A DNA stretch of 64,000 nt from Gammaproteobacteria bacterium (GCA_016182845.1 JACPFT010000023.1:62001-126000), one strand, 5' to 3'. Positions 32,485-42,521 are shown, counted from the stretch's first letter. Notes: generated from the letters alone by a model not told the origin. Made by a program: numbers and translations.

Positions 32485-33324
32485 ATGTCCGCCAAGACCC
32501 TCGATGCCCCCCTGATCGCCGAGCTAGTACGCCTGGCCCTGGCCGAGGACATCGGCGCCGGCGACATTACCGCCACCCTGATCCCCGTCGAGCAAGAGGC
32601 CAGCGGCCGCGTCATCACCCGCGAAGCCTGCGTCCTGGCCGGCCGGGAACTGGCGACCGAGGTGTTCCGCCAGGTGGATCCGCGCATCCGCCTGGACTGG
32701 CGGGCCGAAGACGGTCACGCCCTGGCGGCCGGCGCCGAACTCTTGCGCTTCGCCGGCCCGGCCCGAGGCCTGCTTACCGCCGAGCGCACGGCCCTCAACT
32801 TCCTGCAGACCCTGTCGGGCACGGCCACGGCGACCGCCGCCTACGTGGCGCGCCTGGCGGGCACGGGCTGCCGCCTCCTGGACACGCGCAAGACCGTGCC
32901 CGGCCTGCGCCTGGCCCAGAAATACGCGGTCGCCTGCGGCGGCGGCCACAATCACCGCCTGGGGCTGTACGACGCTTTCCTGATCAAGGAAAACCACATC
33001 GCCGCCGCCGGCGGCATCGCCGCCGCCGTGACCCAGGCGCGGGCCATCGCGCCCGGCAAGCCGGTGGAGGTGGAAGTGGAGAACTTCGCCGAGCTGGACC
33101 AGGCCCTGGGCGCCGGCGCCGACATCGTCATGCTGGACAACTTCAGCCATGCCGACATGGCCCAAGCCGTGAGCCATACCGCCGGCCGCGCCAAGTTGGA
33201 AGCCTCGGGCAACGTGGAGCTGGACACGATCCGCGCCGTGGCGGAGACGGGCGTGGACTTCATCTCGGTGGGCGCCCTGACCAAGCATGTGCGGGCCATC
33301 GACTTGTCCATGCGCTTCGACTAG
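32485..33324 (+). CDS. nadC: Nicotinate-nucleotide pyrophosphorylase (quinolinate phosphoribosyltransferase)
   Basis: 279 residues. It makes nicotinate mononucleotide from quinolinate and PRPP in de novo NAD synthesis. Signature motifs: [64 protein letters not shown] and the C-terminal [12 protein letters not shown] 32485 (MSAKTLDAP) has GGAGAG upstream and is preferred over an ATG eight codons earlier. Flanked by two DUF1631 genes, the left one divergent and the right one convergent. Confidence 0.96.
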   Translation: MSAKTLDAPLIAELVRLALAEDIGAGDITATLIPVEQEASGRVITREACVLAGRELATEVFRQVDPRIRLDWRAEDGHALAAGAELLRFAGPARGLLTAERTALNFLQTLSGTATATAAYVARLAGTGCRLLDTRKTVPGLRLAQKYAVACGGGHNHRLGLYDAFLIKENHIAAAGGIAAAVTQARAIAPGKPVEVEVENFAELDQALGAGADIVMLDNFSHADMAQAVSHTAGRAKLEASGNVELDTIRAVAETGVDFISVGALTKHVRAIDLSMRFD

Positions 33325-33351
33325 GACTTGTACATTGCCAAGCGGCATGCC

Positions 33352-33411
33352 GTAGGTCCGACTTCAGTCGGACAGGCTGCGGTAACTCCGTCCGACTGAA
33401 GTCGGACCTAC
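33352..33411. repeat. Palindromic intergenic repeat, family 2 (copy 1)
   Basis: A perfect 21-base inverted repeat, 33352-33372 against 33391-33411, with outer words GTAGGTCC / GGACCTAC and inner ACTTCAGT / ACTGAAGT. It lies between the convergent nadC and DUF1631 genes and is well placed to stop transcription from both sides. The same family recurs at 39039-39111. Confidence 0.85.
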
Positions 33412-33414
33412 ACC

Positions 33415-35001
33415 CTATTCCCGCCGCTGCTTCAGCGCTCCCATCAGCAGTTCCAAGGGCTTCTCCATGCGTAAGGACAGGATGTCCAGGCTCAGGACGC
33501 CCTCGGCCAAGCCCTGCGCCAACTGGGCGGGCGTCGCCTCGGCCAGCTTGCGGCCTCGCCAGTCGCAGAGCAGGTAGCGTTCCGGTCCCTGGATATGCGC
33601 CACGATCTTGCAGCGCAGATTGGCCATGCCGGCTCCGGAAAAACTCAGCCAATCGCCCGGCGCCAAGGCCGCCAAGGTCTTCAGGTGTTCCGGATCGGCC
33701 ACCGCATCCGCCCGCGCCGCCAGCCACTGCCGCCAATCCTTGGGCGCCTGGGGCTCAAGGGCCCGGCGCTCCCGTGCCTCCTCCTGCAAGCGCTGGAAGT
33801 CCGCCGCATCCTCGCTGGCCAAGGCCACGGTGTCGGCCAGGAAATCCTGGGGACCGACGACCGCCTCCGGCAGAATCTCCTGCACGACCTCGGGCGCCGG
33901 CAACCAGTGGTTGAGCACGCGCGTGTAGATGCCCAGGGCGGCCATGAAGTCATCCATGCCTTCGCGGAAGGCCTGGCATAACAAGGGCACTTGCTCCAGC
34001 ACCAGGTTGGCCAGCATGACCTGTGCGGCGGCCCGCTCGGCGCGCGGATGGGACACGCCGGCATCCAGCCAGGCTTCCAGGGCCTTGACCGCACCGGCAT
34101 GACGCCCCTGTTCCGGGCTGGCCTGGGACAGGGTGCTGACCAGGGTCCAGAGCGGGGCGCGGATCTCCTGGGGCAGGTTTTCCCGGGACAAGATGCGAAA
34201 CAGCGGCCAGACCAGCTCCAACTCCTCCGCGCCGCCCACCTCTTCCGGCTCAAGCTCGGGCAGGGGCAGCTCCGTCGCGGCCGGCCCCTCCAGGGACAAG
34301 GCCGACAATCCCTCCAGCTGCGGCAGCTCGGCTTCCGGTAACACGGCGTTCAAGTCGACGCTGGGCGAGCTGAAATCCAGGCGCAGCTCTTCGACGATCT
34401 CGCGTACTGCCGCCTCGCTGCGCTCCAACTGCTGGCGTGCTTGGGCGAGTAGGCGCGGCAGGCGCGACAACAGCCGGCGCTCCAGGAACTTGTAGAGCAG
34501 GAGCTCGACCTCGACCGGCAGGCTGATCTGGCCCAGGGCGGCCTTCAGCGCCGTCGCGAGGCTCGCCATGGCGAAGGGAAAATCGGCGACCGCTTCGGCG
34601 GCCATGAGCCGCACCGCTCGGCCCAGCAGCAGGCCAAAGGCCAGTTCCGTCTCATGACGCTCGTCGGCCAGGCGCAAGCCCTCGGCGGCTTGCACGCCCC
34701 CCGGTTCGCGCTGAGCGGCCAGATGCTCCCGGAAGCTGCTCAGGATCGGCTCGCGCTGCCGGTACAGCTCGCGCGCCAAGGCCTCGCGCCGTTCGCGGGC
34801 CTCGGCGCCATCATTCTGGTTGGCGAGGGCATAGAGACGCAGCTCGCAGGCGGTCAGAGCCTCGCCGAAGGCCTCGACAAGCAGGGGCAATAGCAAGGCA
34901 GCCAGCTCCGCATCGGCTACCGGCGCCTGGGGTTCCGCTCCCTGGGGATAGAAAGGCGTTCCATCTTCCCTGAACTGTAGGGTCGAAGGATCGTTGCGCA
35001 T
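33415..35001 (-). CDS. DUF1631 protein, short paralog
   Basis: 528 residues. Same architecture as the longer paralog on the other side of nadC: helical body with FFSSFREHLAAQ-like and VEVELLLYKFLERRLL segments, and the C-terminal beta domain (LAPGDWLSFSGAGMANLRC, YLLCDWRGRKLAEATPAQLAQGL) aligning with LPLGAWIELADESG...LIFVNRQGLKVADF of the other. The middle of the long paralog is largely absent. Probably an old duplication. Function unknown. Start at ATG 35001 is the first in frame; a start further inside is possible. Confidence 0.7.
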   Translation of the reverse strand: MRNDPSTLQFREDGTPFYPQGAEPQAPVADAELAALLLPLLVEAFGEALTACELRLYALANQNDGAEARERREALARELYRQREPILSSFREHLAAQREPGGVQAAEGLRLADERHETELAFGLLLGRAVRLMAAEAVADFPFAMASLATALKAALGQISLPVEVELLLYKFLERRLLSRLPRLLAQARQQLERSEAAVREIVEELRLDFSSPSVDLNAVLPEAELPQLEGLSALSLEGPAATELPLPELEPEEVGGAEELELVWPLFRILSRENLPQEIRAPLWTLVSTLSQASPEQGRHAGAVKALEAWLDAGVSHPRAERAAAQVMLANLVLEQVPLLCQAFREGMDDFMAALGIYTRVLNHWLPAPEVVQEILPEAVVGPQDFLADTVALASEDAADFQRLQEEARERRALEPQAPKDWRQWLAARADAVADPEHLKTLAALAPGDWLSFSGAGMANLRCKIVAHIQGPERYLLCDWRGRKLAEATPAQLAQGLAEGVLSLDILSLRMEKPLELLMGALKQRRE

Positions 35002-35127
35002 GCCATACCGCCGTCATGCAAAAGAGGACTTGTTGAGTTTTAGCTTACGCCAGGCAGCGAGGAATTCCGCGAATCCCGTCACCGCCTGGACAAATTTCAA
35101 CCATCACCAGGCACCAAGCAAGCGCTC

Positions 35128-35724
35128 TTAGGCGGGTCGCGTGTCCTGGAAGGAAGGCCGCGCCGAAAACTCGGCGAACCAGGCCGCCAGACGCGGGCAA
35201 CCGTCGCGCCAGGCTATGTCCGGGTGGCGGAAATCCAGATAGGCCAGGACGCAGGCCGCGACTAGGGCGATCATATGCACCCCGGGCGGCACCGTCGGCC
35301 ACTCCACCTCCAGATAGGCCAGGCCCCGGCCCAGGGCCTGGCGATGACGCTCGCCCCAGAGCGGCGACTGCTGCTCGGCCGGCTTGGTCTTCTCGATGCG
35401 CAGGGCCACCGCCGAATCCATCAGGCCGCAGCCCAGGGAGTGCAGCTTCTCCCAGTGCCAGCGCCGCTCGCCGCCCAGGAAGAGGCCGTGCTCGCCGGCC
35501 AACTCCAGCAGGAACTGGGCGATGACATCGGAATCGTAAAGGCTCTCGCCGTCCTCCATGACCAGGCAGGGGATCTTGCCCAGGGGATTGAGGGCCAGGA
35601 AACCCGGCTCGTTGGCCAGGGGATCGGCCAGCACCTCGGCGATACGGGACTCGAGCTTCAGCTCGCGCAACAGGAGGCGGATCTTGCGGGCATAGGGGGA
35701 GGCATGGGAGTAGAAAAGCTGCAT
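35128..35724 (-). CDS. Glutathione S-transferase family protein
   Basis: 198 residues. N-terminal thioredoxin-like domain (1-77) with a candidate catalytic Ser in SHASPYARKIRLLL, the cis-Pro motif NPLGKIPCLV and the glutathione-contact ESLYDSDVI. The helical C-terminal domain ends in FSARPSFQDTRPA. Close to the small-GST type common in proteobacteria; substrate unknown. It stands alone between the DUF1631 and HDOD genes. Confidence 0.88.
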   Translation of the reverse strand: MQLFYSHASPYARKIRLLLRELKLESRIAEVLADPLANEPGFLALNPLGKIPCLVMEDGESLYDSDVIAQFLLELAGEHGLFLGGERRWHWEKLHSLGCGLMDSAVALRIEKTKPAEQQSPLWGERHRQALGRGLAYLEVEWPTVPPGVHMIALVAACVLAYLDFRHPDIAWRDGCPRLAAWFAEFSARPSFQDTRPA

Positions 35725-35797
35725 GTGGTCGCTCTTGTGATGGGAACTCGGAACAATAAGGGCAAGCGCCGCCAGCGCGGCTTCAGCTCATTTTTAG

Positions 35798-36691
35798 CTA
35801 GAAGACCATGGCCGCCTGGGGCACGACGATGCTGAGCACGGCCAGGGACTGGAGATTGACCTGGGCCAGGGCCGGGCCCAGGTTGTCCAGGCACAGTCCG
35901 GTCTGCCGCCAGGCCTCCGGTTCAATGGCGGCCTGGTAGTCGAAGCCCTGCCCGCCCTTGTCCTCGGCCTCATGGGCGGAGATGGCGCGGCTGGCGATGT
36001 GCAAGAGGGCCGCCGCCGCCGGCAGATGGCGCGCGGTCTGGGGCGCGTGCTGACAGGCCACCAGCTCCCAGAGCGCCTCGGGCATGCCCCAGGCCTTGAG
36101 CAACTCGGCCCCCACGTCGGCGAAGCTATACCCCAGGACCAGCTCCTCCCGCTCCCAGGGCGATGAATAATAGCCGTTCAGGGTAATGGCCTCGCGGGTC
36201 AGCTCGGGCAGATGCCCCACCATCACCAGCTTGCCGATGTTGTGCAACAGGCCCACCACGAACAGGCGCTCGCCCTGCTTCAGGCCGCAGACCTTGCCCA
36301 GCTCCCGAGCCAGGAGCCCGGTGTTGACGCTATGCCGCCAGAAACCGGGCATGTCCACCAACTCCGGCGGTATGCCGGCGAAGCTCTGGGTCACCGAACT
36401 GGCCAGGACCAGGTTGTACAACTCGTTCATGCCGATGACGCGCACCGCCCGCGCCACGGTCTCCACGCTGCCGGAAAAGTTGTAGAAGGGGCTGTTGGCG
36501 AGCCGTAGCAGGCGCACGGTCAGGGCCGGATCCAGGGCGATGACCGAGGCGATGTCGTCCAGCTCCGTGTCCGGGCGCGCGATCAGCTCCTGCAGGCGCA
36601 GGCAGACATCCGGCAGGGAATAGAGGACGGCGGTCTCGCGGATTACGGACTGGACATCCATACGCGGCTCGGTGGCGGCAGAAGGGTTCAT
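35798..36691 (-). CDS. HDOD-domain signalling protein
   Basis: 297 residues. HDOD domain about 20-215: LPDVCLRLQELIARPDTELDD, LDPALTVRLLRLANSPFYNFSG, VARAVRVIGMNELYNLVL, FWRHSVNTGLLAREL, GLLHNIGKLV. The usual HD metal pair reads HN here, as in many HDOD proteins that have lost phosphodiesterase residues, so it is probably a binding or scaffold protein in signal transduction. No GGDEF, EAL or receiver domain is attached. Confidence 0.85.
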   Translation of the reverse strand: MNPSAATEPRMDVQSVIRETAVLYSLPDVCLRLQELIARPDTELDDIASVIALDPALTVRLLRLANSPFYNFSGSVETVARAVRVIGMNELYNLVLASSVTQSFAGIPPELVDMPGFWRHSVNTGLLARELGKVCGLKQGERLFVVGLLHNIGKLVMVGHLPELTREAITLNGYYSSPWEREELVLGYSFADVGAELLKAWGMPEALWELVACQHAPQTARHLPAAAALLHIASRAISAHEAEDKGGQGFDYQAAIEPEAWRQTGLCLDNLGPALAQVNLQSLAVLSIVVPQAAMVF

Positions 36692-36752
36692 GGAAAAGCA
36701 TAGTCCCGAATCGGCGCGGAAGCGGGGCTGAACACCGTTAGCATAGATTTTC

Positions 36753-38249
36753 TCAGCCGGCAGGCACCGTCCTGCCCTTGGCCCAGGCCCGCAGCTCCGC
36801 GATGGGCTCGGCCATGACCACCGACAGGGGCTGGGTGCGCTGACATTCGCCGCGCAGGAGCTCCATGTCCAGCACGCGCTTGGCCGCGACGGCCGCGTAA
36901 CGCGCCCCCACCACCGCCTGCTCGATCTCGGCCCCGGAGAAGCCTTCGGTCAGTCCCGCCAGGACGGGGCAATCGAAGTCGCCGGCCTGATGCCCGCGCT
37001 TGGCGAGATGAATAGCGAAGATCTCGGCTCGGGTCGCCGAGTCCGGCAGATCGACGAAGAAGATCTCGTCCAGCCGCCCCTTGCGGATCAGCTCCGGCGG
37101 CAGTTGGTGGATGTCATTGGCGGTGGCCACCACGAACACCGAGTTGTTCTCGGCCATCCAGGTCAGGAGCGAGCCCAGCATGCGCCGCGAGGTACCGCCG
37201 TCGTTGGCGTCCTGGGACACACCCTTCTCGATCTCGTCCATCCACAGGACGCAGGGCGCCATCTGCTCGGCGAGCTTGAGGCTCTGGCGCAGATTGCGCT
37301 CCGACTCGCCGTGGTATTTGTTGTAGAGCGCGCCGAAATCCAGGCGCAGCAGGGGCGCGCCGAACAGCCCGGCCACGGCCTTGGCGGCCAGGGACTTGCC
37401 CCCGCCCTGGACGCCCACCAGGAGCGTGCCCTTGGGCGCATCCAGGCCCTCGGTGCCGGTTTCGCGGTGGAAGACCGGCGCGCGCTGGCCCAGCCAGGTC
37501 TTGAGCGCGGCCAGGCCGCCGACCTCGGTGAAGCGCGCGGTCTCGTGCTCGAAGCTGAGCACGCCCTCCATGTCCAGCAACTCGAACTTGGCGCGGTTCA
37601 GGGCCCGCAAATCCGCTTCGGTGATGGCGCCGTCGTCGACGATGGCCGAACGGATCAGGGTGCGCGCATCGCTGGTGCTCAAGCCGCGCAGATTGCGCAC
37701 CAACAGCCCCAGGGTCTGGCTGTCGGTCTTGACCTTGGCATGGGCATTGCCCCGCGACCAACGGTTGGCTTCCTCGCGCACCAGGGCCTCCAGCTCGCGG
37801 CTATCGGGCATGGGCAGCTCGTAGCGTCCGGCCAGGCGCTTCAGTTCCGGCGGCAGGCTCAAGGCATGGCTGGCCAGGACCAGGGTATGGGCCACCCGGC
37901 CATAATCCTGGGCCAGATCCTTGAGCAGGCGCACCACTTCCGGATGGTCCAGATAGGGATGGAAGTCCAGTAGGACATAGAAGGCCGGCGCGCGATGGGC
38001 ACGGATGCGGCGCAAGGCGTCCACCGGCGCCTGGGCCGGCGCCTCCTCCTCGAAGGCGTCCATGTTCAGATCCAGGCGGCGCAGGCCCTCGCTGGCGCTC
38101 CAGGCGAAGAGCGGACGCTTGCGCATCGCGGCGAGCTTGCGCAACAGGACCAGGAGGCGCGGCTCCTCGTGGGTCTCCACCGCGACGAGGGGAAACTCGG
38201 CGTCGATGAGATGGGACAGGACATCCAGTTCGGCGGGGCGTGAGTGCAA
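36753..38249 (-). CDS. Ycf46-like AAA ATPase
   Basis: About 498 residues from TTG 38249. An N-terminal region (1-150) resembles a degenerate ATPase-like sensor domain ([22 protein letters not shown]). A standard AAA module follows, with Walker A GVQGGGKS (about 279-286), Walker [11 protein letters not shown] (DE at 338-339), and an [21 protein letters not shown] arginine-finger region. The TTG start is favoured by AGGAG eight bases upstream; ATG 38291, 14 codons earlier, has none. Ycf46-type proteins are linked to photosynthesis or CO2 uptake in cyanobacteria, but their role in proteobacteria is unknown. Confidence 0.8.
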   Translation of the reverse strand: MHSRPAELDVLSHLIDAEFPLVAVETHEEPRLLVLLRKLAAMRKRPLFAWSASEGLRRLDLNMDAFEEEAPAQAPVDALRRIRAHRAPAFYVLLDFHPYLDHPEVVRLLKDLAQDYGRVAHTLVLASHALSLPPELKRLAGRYELPMPDSRELEALVREEANRWSRGNAHAKVKTDSQTLGLLVRNLRGLSTSDARTLIRSAIVDDGAITEADLRALNRAKFELLDMEGVLSFEHETARFTEVGGLAALKTWLGQRAPVFHRETGTEGLDAPKGTLLVGVQGGGKSLAAKAVAGLFGAPLLRLDFGALYNKYHGESERNLRQSLKLAEQMAPCVLWMDEIEKGVSQDANDGGTSRRMLGSLLTWMAENNSVFVVATANDIHQLPPELIRKGRLDEIFFVDLPDSATRAEIFAIHLAKRGHQAGDFDCPVLAGLTEGFSGAEIEQAVVGARYAAVAAKRVLDMELLRGECQRTQPLSVVMAEPIAELRAWAKGRTVPAG

Positions 38250-38356
38250 GGGGTCTGCTCCTGCGGCTATCGGTCTCAAGCCGCCTATCATAGGCAGCGT
38301 GCCTGGCGCATGCCAGTTCCATTAAACTAGGCGCAAAGTTTGCCCGGAGCCTGTCC

Positions 38357-39007
38357 ATGCCCGCCCTCGCCCGCCCCTTGAGCCTCGCCGATCGCCTGTG
38401 CATGAGCGCCGACAATGCCCTACGCACCCTGACCGGCGCCTACCGGCAGACCGAGCGCGCCGAGCCGGCCGCCGAGTTACCGGAGGCGGAATTGAGCGCC
38501 GACGAGCGCCGGGAGGTGGCGGGGCTGATGCGCGTCAATCATGTGGGCGAGATCTGCGCCCAGGCCTTGTACGCCGGTCAGGCCCTGACCGCGCGCCTGC
38601 CGGAAGTGCGCGGCGCCATGGAACGGGCCGCCCTGGAGGAAAATGATCACCTGGCCTGGTGCGCGGCGCGCGTCGAGGCCATGGACAGCCATCTGTCCTG
38701 GCTCAATCCGCTCTGGTATGCCGGCTCCTTCGCCATCGGCGCCGGCGCCGGCCTGGCCGGGGATCGCTGGAGCCTAGGTTTCGTGGCGGAGACCGAACGC
38801 CAGGTGGTCAGCCACCTGGAGGGGCATCTGCAACGCCTGCCCGAAGCCGACCGGAAGAGCCGCGCCGTGCTGGAAGTCATGCGCGAGGACGAGGAACAGC
38901 ACCGCCAGCAGGCCCAGGAAGCCGGCGGCAGCGAGCTGCCGGCCCCGGTGCGGGGCTTGATGGCCGCCGTGTCAAAACTGATGACCGGCACGGCCTACCA
39001 TCTCTGA
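38357..39007 (+). CDS. coq7: Ubiquinone biosynthesis hydroxylase Coq7
   Basis: 216 residues. Ferritin-like di-iron monooxygenase that hydroxylates 2-polyprenyl-3-methyl-6-methoxy-benzoquinol in ubiquinone synthesis. Iron ligands come from [33 protein letters not shown] and [11 protein letters not shown]. Divergent from the Ycf46-like gene. In Pseudomonas coq7 is close to speD and vfr, matching the neighbourhood here. Confidence 0.95.
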   Translation: MPALARPLSLADRLCMSADNALRTLTGAYRQTERAEPAAELPEAELSADERREVAGLMRVNHVGEICAQALYAGQALTARLPEVRGAMERAALEENDHLAWCAARVEAMDSHLSWLNPLWYAGSFAIGAGAGLAGDRWSLGFVAETERQVVSHLEGHLQRLPEADRKSRAVLEVMREDEEQHRQQAQEAGGSELPAPVRGLMAAVSKLMTGTAYHL

Positions 39008-39038
39008 AAATTGGCTTGGCTGCGCAATACCGCACTCC

Positions 39039-39111
39039 CCGTAGGTCCCGCTTCAGCGGGACAGGTTTGGCAACAACAAACCATCGCGTCCGGCTGAAGC
39101 CGGACCTACGG
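39039..39111. repeat. Palindromic intergenic repeat, family 2 (copy 2)
   Basis: CCGTAGGTCC (39039-39048) pairs with GGACCTACGG (39102-39111); each arm also carries its own small palindrome (CCCGCTTCAGCGGG and CCGGCTGAAGCCGG). Same family as 33352-33411. It lies between coq7 and the mvaT-side terminator. Confidence 0.8.
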
Positions 39112-39125
39112 GCGACTCTCCATGC

Positions 39126-39149
39126 AAAAAGGGCCTGAGGGCCCTTTTT
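39126..39149. terminator. Bidirectional terminator between coq7 and mvaT
   Basis: AAAAAGGGCC (39126-39135), loop TGAG, GGCCCTTTTT (39140-39149), with T or A runs on both sides; suited to ending coq7 rightward and mvaT leftward. Confidence 0.9.
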
Positions 39150-39164
39150 TCGCTCCGGCGCGGC

Positions 39165-39530
39165 TCAGTTCTCCAGCCAGCGCTCCACCACGGCGCCGTA
39201 CTGGGCTTTCCAGGCCTTCAGCACCTTGTGGTTGCCGCCGCGGGTTTCCACGACTTCCTTGGTGTGCGGATTGACGTAACGCTTGATGGCGCGTTCCTTG
39301 CCGCCGGCGACGGTGCGCTTGGCCTTGGCCTCGGCGACGGCGGCGCCCTGCGGATCGAGGATAGAGATGACATCCTTGAGGCTCTTGCCATGCTCATTGA
39401 GCAGGGCGCGCAGCTTTTCCTCGAAATCCAGCTCCTTGGCGAGCTTTCCGTCTTCTTCCATGCGCTTGAGTTCGTCCTGCAGCAGGCGCAGGGCATCTTT
39501 CTTGGAGCGGTAATCGGACAACAGTGACAT
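39165..39530 (-). CDS. mvaT: MvaT-family H-NS-like nucleoid protein
   Basis: 121 residues. N-terminal coiled-coil oligomerisation region (1-60, MSLLSDYRSKKDALRLLQDEL, KSLKDVISILDP). The C-terminal DNA-binding region, KRYVNPHTKEVVETRGGNHKVLKAWKAQYG, is nearly the Pseudomonas MvaT motif. It contains RGGN, the AT-rich minor-groove-reading element. Likely a xenogeneic silencer binding AT-rich DNA such as the algJ island, the iteron region of the prophage or the aceE leader; that targeting is inference. Confidence 0.88.
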   Translation of the reverse strand: MSLLSDYRSKKDALRLLQDELKRMEEDGKLAKELDFEEKLRALLNEHGKSLKDVISILDPQGAAVAEAKAKRTVAGGKERAIKRYVNPHTKEVVETRGGNHKVLKAWKAQYGAVVERWLEN

Positions 39531-39560
39531 CTTTAAAATCCCTCGTAACGGTGACTACAC

Positions 39561-40364
39561 TCAGCCGCGCATATTGCGGCCGTAAAAAATTTCCAGCATT
39601 TCCCGCTTCAGGCGGCGGGTGAGCTCCGCCTGTTCCTCGGCGCTGAATTCATTCTTTCCGGCGCCAAACAGATAGGCATCCAGGTCGTGCTCCTTGAGGA
39701 GCATCTTGGTGTGGAAAATATTCTCCTGATAGACATTCACGTCGATCATCTCGTAGCGCTCGCGGGTGTCTTCCGAGAGGTAATTCTGAATCGAGCTAAT
39801 CTCGTGATCGATGTAATGCTTCTGGCCGTCCACGTCGCGGGTGAAGCCGCGCACGCGGTAGTCCAGGGTGACGATATCCGACTCGAAACTGTGGATTAAA
39901 TAGTTCAGGGCCTTGAGCGGCGAAATCACACCGCAGGTCGAGACATCGATATCGACGCGGAAGGTGCTGATGCCATTGTCCGGATGGCTTTCCGGGTAGG
40001 TGTGCACGGTCAGATGCGATTTATCCAGATGCGCGAGGATGGTGTCCGGCAACGGGCCCGGCGTCGCGGCATTGGAGGTCTTCTCGACGTCGATGGGCTC
40101 TTCGCAGATCAGCATGGTCACGCTGGCGCCCTGAGGATCGTAATCCTGGCGCGCGACATTGAGCACGGTCGCCCCGATGATATTCGCCACATCGCTCAGG
40201 ATCTGGGTCAAACGCTCGGCATTGTAGACCTCGTCGATATAGGCGATGTACTCGGCCTGCTGCTGCGGCGTCTTGGTGTAGCAAATATCGTAGATATTAA
40301 AGGCCAGGGACTTGGTCAGATTGTTGAATCCCAGGAGTTTCAGCTTCGAGAGCGGCTGGATCAC
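39561..40364 (-). CDS. speD: S-adenosylmethionine decarboxylase proenzyme
   Basis: 267 residues, E. coli-type SpeD. It makes decarboxylated AdoMet for spermidine. The proenzyme cleaves itself at the Lys-Ser of [17 protein letters not shown] (S116), the Ser becoming the pyruvoyl cofactor; [17 protein letters not shown] and [17 protein letters not shown] are conserved. GTG 40364 is chosen: AGGAT is nine bases upstream and [18 protein letters not shown] then aligns with the E. coli N-terminus. Continuation upstream overlaps the neighbouring gene. No speE in the window. Confidence 0.93.
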   Translation of the reverse strand: MIQPLSKLKLLGFNNLTKSLAFNIYDICYTKTPQQQAEYIAYIDEVYNAERLTQILSDVANIIGATVLNVARQDYDPQGASVTMLICEEPIDVEKTSNAATPGPLPDTILAHLDKSHLTVHTYPESHPDNGISTFRVDIDVSTCGVISPLKALNYLIHSFESDIVTLDYRVRGFTRDVDGQKHYIDHEISSIQNYLSEDTRERYEMIDVNVYQENIFHTKMLLKEHDLDAYLFGAGKNEFSAEEQAELTRRLKREMLEIFYGRNMRG

Positions 40365-40447
40365 TGCATCTATCCTCGCTTCAGGGCATCGGGGCCCGCG
40401 TTGCCATTTTGTCGCCGGCGTGGCCAATGCCCGCCGGCATGATGCCT

Positions 40448-40867
40448 TTATTCGGCGTTGCGCACTTCGTAGGAGTGGGTGATCTCCACGGCCTTGCCCA
40501 ACATGATCGACACCGAACAGTACTTGTCGGCCGAAAGATCCACGGCGCGCTTGACCTGTTCGTCGGTGAGGCCACGACCGGTAACGATGAAATGCACATT
40601 GATCTTGGTGAACACGGCCGGCGTGGTGGTAGCGCGTTCGGCTTCCAGCAGGACCTCGCAATCGGCCACGTCCTGGCGGGACTTCTTAAGGATGGACACC
40701 ACGTCGATGGACGTGCAGCCGCCCATGCCCAAGAGCACCATCTCCATGGGGCGGATGCAGGTGTCGCGACCGCCGTTGGCGGCGCCGGCGCTCATGGCGA
40801 TGGCATGGCCGGAATTGGATTCGCCGATAAAGGTCAGATCACCGGCCCAGGTCACACGCGCTTTCAT
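40448..40867 (-). CDS. OsmC-family protein (YhfA-like)
   Basis: 139 residues. OsmC fold with the two redox Cys: [16 protein letters not shown] and [10 protein letters not shown]. It resembles E. coli YhfA and the Pseudomonas protein encoded beside vfr. OsmC/Ohr relatives reduce organic peroxides; YhfA-type activity is unproven. ATG 40867 ([10 protein letters not shown]) has GGAGA upstream. Divergent from crp, as yhfA is in E. coli. Confidence 0.85.
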   Translation of the reverse strand: MKARVTWAGDLTFIGESNSGHAIAMSAGAANGGRDTCIRPMEMVLLGMGGCTSIDVVSILKKSRQDVADCEVLLEAERATTTPAVFTKINVHFIVTGRGLTDEQVKRAVDLSADKYCSVSIMLGKAVEITHSYEVRNAE

Positions 40868-41209
40868 CGAAAAGGTCTCCGCTGCATTGCCACTACGAGA
40901 ATCTGTTCCACAGTCTGTCGTCCCGCCCACGAGGTCGGTCCCACAAGAGTGACCGGTCCGCAAGGGCTTGGGTATGGAAGCCGGGCAGTTTAGCACAGGG
41001 CCGGGCCCTGCTTCACACTCCCGATAAGTCCTCCACCCCCGGGATGGTCTAGCGGCGTCATGGGTGCTAATCTAGCCCCAGCGGCCCCGCGTTAGCCCGG
41101 ATGCGCCTGTTTTCGCTTACAGCGTACAGTCCATTCTGGAGGTGGGGAATCGCCTGGTATCCGATACGACCCCGTCTCACAACAACAAGTCCGACCGTGG
41201 AGCCTTTGC
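40868..41209. promoter_or_regulatory. Divergent intergenic region between yhfA-like and crp/vfr genes
   Basis: 342 gene-free bases that must hold promoters for both genes. I see no TGTGA-N6-TCACA site, so autoregulation by CRP is not apparent. CTAG occurs twice around 41049-41073. The crp start is preceded by GTGGAGCC, a usable ribosome binding site. Confidence 0.4.
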
Positions 41210-41845
41210 ATGTCGCTGCCGCGCCATATTGCCGCCGATCCGACCCTGGAGTGGTTCCTGACTCACTGCCACCGGCGTAAATACCCGTCCAAGAGCACCA
41301 TCATCTATGCCGGTGACAAGGCCGACGCCCTGTATTTCATCATCGAGGGCTCGGTCTCGGTGCTGATCGAGGATCAGGAAGGCCGCGAGTTGGTCCTGGC
41401 CTATCTGAACAGCGGCGATTTCTTCGGCGAGATGGGCCTGTTCTCAGGCGAGGACGTGCGCTCGGCCTGGGTGCGCGCCAAGAGCGAATGCGAAATTGCG
41501 GAAATCGGCTATGCCAAATTCCAGCAGCTGATCTCCGAGAATCCTCAGATCCTGATCAAGCTGGCCGGGCAGATGGCCCTGCGCCTGAAGAACACCAGCC
41601 GCAAGGTCGGCGATCTGGCCTTCCTGGATGTCACCGGCCGCGTCGCCCATGCCCTCCTGCAGCTGTGCAAGGAACCGGACGCCATGACCCACCCAGACGG
41701 CATGCAGATCAAGGTCACCCGCCAGGAACTGGGCCGTATCGTCGGCTGCTCCCGCGAGATGGTGGGCCGCGTACTGAAAGTCCTGGAAGAACAGGGACAT
41801 ATATCTGTCAAGGGCAAGACCATGGTGATCTTCGGGACGCGCTGA
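41210..41845 (+). CDS. crp: cAMP receptor protein, Vfr/CRP type
   Basis: 211 residues, most like Pseudomonas Vfr. Cyclic-nucleotide domain 1-115 with phosphate-cassette FFGEMGLF (E74), RSAWVRA (R84, S85) and hinge T129/S130, matching E72, R82, S83, T127 and S128 of E. coli CRP. Helix-turn-helix at about 170-192: [20 protein letters not shown]. Global transcription regulator responding to cAMP. A perfect CRP-type site occurs upstream of nadC/DUF1631 in this window. Confidence 0.95.
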   Translation: MSLPRHIAADPTLEWFLTHCHRRKYPSKSTIIYAGDKADALYFIIEGSVSVLIEDQEGRELVLAYLNSGDFFGEMGLFSGEDVRSAWVRAKSECEIAEIGYAKFQQLISENPQILIKLAGQMALRLKNTSRKVGDLAFLDVTGRVAHALLQLCKEPDAMTHPDGMQIKVTRQELGRIVGCSREMVGRVLKVLEEQGHISVKGKTMVIFGTR

Positions 41846-41864
41846 GCGCGCCGTGGAACGCAAC

Positions 41865-41887
41865 AAAGGCGCCTAGTTGGCGCCTTT
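41865..41887. terminator. Bidirectional terminator between crp and trpG
   Basis: AAAGGCGCC (41865-41873) and GGCGCCTTT (41879-41887), loop TAGTT, followed by TT on the plus strand. The convergent trpG stop codon lies at the edge of the stem. Confidence 0.88.
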
Positions 41888-42487
41888 TTGCTGTGCCCGC
41901 CATTCCGTCCCCAGGCGCAGGAAATTCCCCAGCAGCTCGTGCCCCTGCGCCGTCAGTATGGCCTCCGGATGGAACTGCACGCCCCAGATCGGCAGGGCCT
42001 CGTGCTCCAGGGCCATGATCTCGTCGCGCCGCCCTGCCCCGTCGACGGTCCAGGCTGTCTCCCGTAAGCACGGGGGCAGGCTGCCCCGCTCCACCAGCAG
42101 GGAATGATAGCGGCAGACCGTGGTCGGCTCGGACAGGCCGGCGAACAAGCCTAGACCCTCGTGGTGCACCGGCGAGGTCTTGCCATGCATGACCTGGCGG
42201 GCGCGCACCACCCTTCCGCCGAAAGCCTGACCGATGGCCTGATGGCCCAGGCAGACGCCCAGCAGCGGGATCCGGCCGGCGAACTCGGCGATGGCGGCCA
42301 GGGAAATGCCCGCCTCGTTGGGGGTGCAGGGGCCGGGGGAGATCACCAGATAGTCCGGCGCCAGGGCGGCGATGCCGGCCAGATCCACCGCGTCGTTGCG
42401 CAGCACCTTCACCGCCTGACCCAGTTCGCCGAAATACTGGGCCAGGTTATAGGTAAAGGAATCGTAGTTGTCGATGAGCAGAAGCAT
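41873..42487 (-). CDS. trpG: Anthranilate/aminodeoxychorismate synthase glutamine amidotransferase
   Basis: 204 residues. Class I GATase: [13 protein letters not shown], nucleophile Cys in [15 protein letters not shown], and HPEAIL for the catalytic His-Glu. It supplies ammonia to TrpE or PabB. ATG 42487 ([19 protein letters not shown]) is the standard family start. It follows rpe by 34 bases but trpE, trpD, trpC and gph are absent, so it could serve folate as well as tryptophan synthesis. Confidence 0.92.
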   Translation of the reverse strand: MLLLIDNYDSFTYNLAQYFGELGQAVKVLRNDAVDLAGIAALAPDYLVISPGPCTPNEAGISLAAIAEFAGRIPLLGVCLGHQAIGQAFGGRVVRARQVMHGKTSPVHHEGLGLFAGLSEPTTVCRYHSLLVERGSLPPCLRETAWTVDGAGRRDEIMALEHEALPIWGVQFHPEAILTAQGHELLGNFLRLGTEWRAQQKGAN

Positions 42488-42521
42488 CGACCCGACTATC
42501 CTTCCGACTGGGTACGGCGCA

